Below are positions 5,427 to 6,065 of a stretch of 6,065 nt of DNA, piece after piece; position 1 is the first letter of the stretch, and each line of letters starts with the position of its first letter. Both the position numbers and the translations under genes were made by a program. The stretch spans positions 1-6,065 of the forward strand of contig JAFLDC010000176.1 of assembly GCA_017302775.1 (NCBI GenBank), read 5' to 3'. The notes below the pieces were generated by a model. That model ran no database searches. It was not told the origin of the DNA and saw only the letters and a list, made by a program, of their open reading frames with translations. The DNA comes from Sphingomonadales bacterium. Lineage in GTDB: Bacteria > Pseudomonadota > Alphaproteobacteria > Sphingomonadales > Sphingomonadaceae.

Positions 5427-6065
5427 ATGACCACCTGCAACCAACCGCTCAGCTTTACGCGCGGCCCGGCCCTGCCCAACCGGCTGATGCTGGCGCCGCT
5501 GACCAACCTGCAAAGCGGGGCTGACGGCGTGCTTTCCGACGATGAGATTCATTGGCTGACCCGGCGGGCCGATGGCGGGTTTGGCCTGGTGATGACCGCC
5601 GCTGCCCATGTCCAGCGCCAGGGCCAGGGCTTTCCCGGCCAGCTTGGCATCTGGTCAGACGACCACCTGCCGCGGCTGCGCGAACTTGCCGCACAGCTGC
5701 GCGAGCGCGGTGCGCTGTCTGCCGTGCAGCTTCATCATGCCGGTATGCGCAGCCCCGCCGACCTGATCGGGGAGGCCCCGCAAGGGCCCTTCGCCGACGC
5801 CGAAACCGGCACCCGCGCCCTGTCCACCGCCGAAGTCGAGCAGTTGCGCGACGATTTTATCGCGGCTGCCGTCCGCGCTGAGCAAGCCGGGTTTGACGGG
5901 GTCGAGATTCATGGCGCGCATGGGTATATTCTCGCGCAGTTTCTGGATGGCACGAACAACCAGCGGACGGATCGTTACGGCGGGTCGTTCGAAAACCGCA
6001 AGCGGTTGATCCTGGAGGTCATCGACGGCATTCGCGCCGCGACCCGCGCCGATTTTCAGTTGGGC
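5427..6065 (+). CDS. NADH:flavin oxidoreductase, Old Yellow Enzyme family (partial, C-terminus outside window)
   Basis: The frame is open from ATG 5427 through the window end, giving 213 residues of an expected ~350-400. The start is well supported by GAGGGG (5412-5417) with a 9-nt spacer. The sequence is the N-terminal half of an FMN-binding TIM barrel: LPNRLMLAPLTNLQS (16-30), SAVQLHHAGMRS (98-109), GFDGVEIHGAHGYILAQFLD (155-174), then NNQRTD and RYGGSFENR. H162 and H165 in EIHGAHGY are the paired substrate-anchoring residues of the family. T26, in PLTN, sits where classical OYEs have Thr and YqjM-like enzymes have Cys, favouring a classical-type flavin environment. These cytoplasmic enzymes use NAD(P)H to reduce activated C=C bonds; some relatives are dienoyl-CoA reductases with an extra Fe-S/FAD half, which cannot be excluded because the C-terminus is missing. 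It lies 26 bp behind the glycosyltransferase with no terminator between, though no functional link is evident. Confidence 0.93.
   Translation, partial: MTTCNQPLSFTRGPALPNRLMLAPLTNLQSGADGVLSDDEIHWLTRRADGGFGLVMTAAAHVQRQGQGFPGQLGIWSDDHLPRLRELAAQLRERGALSAVQLHHAGMRSPADLIGEAPQGPFADAETGTRALSTAEVEQLRDDFIAAAVRAEQAGFDGVEIHGAHGYILAQFLDGTNNQRTDRYGGSFENRKRLILEVIDGIRAATRADFQLG

Noticed and set aside
1..6065. A novel defence, mobile or biosynthetic system
   Set aside because: Every gene but one belongs to a common housekeeping family. There are no repeats, integrases, transposases, toxin-antitoxin pairs or nucleases, and base composition looks uniform except for the short AT-rich operator at 2341-2380.

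Overview
The window is about 6 kb of GC-rich, densely coding bacterial DNA. It holds six convincing protein genes, two of them cut by the window edges, and no non-coding gap longer than about 115 bp. The codon use, an O-succinylhomoserine-type MetZ, an ApaG/GcvA-like LysR pair and a small protein resembling an uncharacterised sphingomonad family all suggest an alphaproteobacterium, probably of the Sphingomonadales. That placement is inferred from protein resemblance remembered without any search. I see no RNA genes, insertion sequences, CRISPR arrays, integrases or tandem repeats.

Layout. On the left, on the minus strand, apaG (594-1004) is followed by a GcvA-like LysR regulator (1-547, C-terminus outside the window), probably as one operon. 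Divergent from apaG, on the plus strand, is a CPA2/KefB-type cation:proton antiporter (1116-2324). An 87-bp gap follows with a good Fur-box-like palindrome and a hairpin whose 3' arm covers the ribosome binding site. It leads into a 142-aa protein of unknown function (2412-2840). That gene meets metZ (minus, 2835-4040) tail to tail; the two stop codons share the palindrome CTATAG. Across a 79-bp divergent intergenic region with a perfect 12-bp palindrome near its middle, the plus strand carries a PMT/GT39-type membrane glycosyltransferase (4120-5400). An Old Yellow Enzyme-type flavin oxidoreductase (5427 to the window end, C-terminus missing) follows 26 bp later.

How they fit together. This is mainly housekeeping: methionine/sulfur assimilation (MetZ), ion homeostasis (antiporter and perhaps ApaG), transcriptional control (LysR), lipid-linked sugar transfer at the membrane (GT39) and flavin-dependent ene reduction (OYE). 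No defence system, secondary-metabolite cluster or mobile element is visible. The part most worth a second look is the 142-aa gene: an apparently iron-regulated protein of unknown role with a vicinal Cys-Cys pair and an SD-masking hairpin in its leader.
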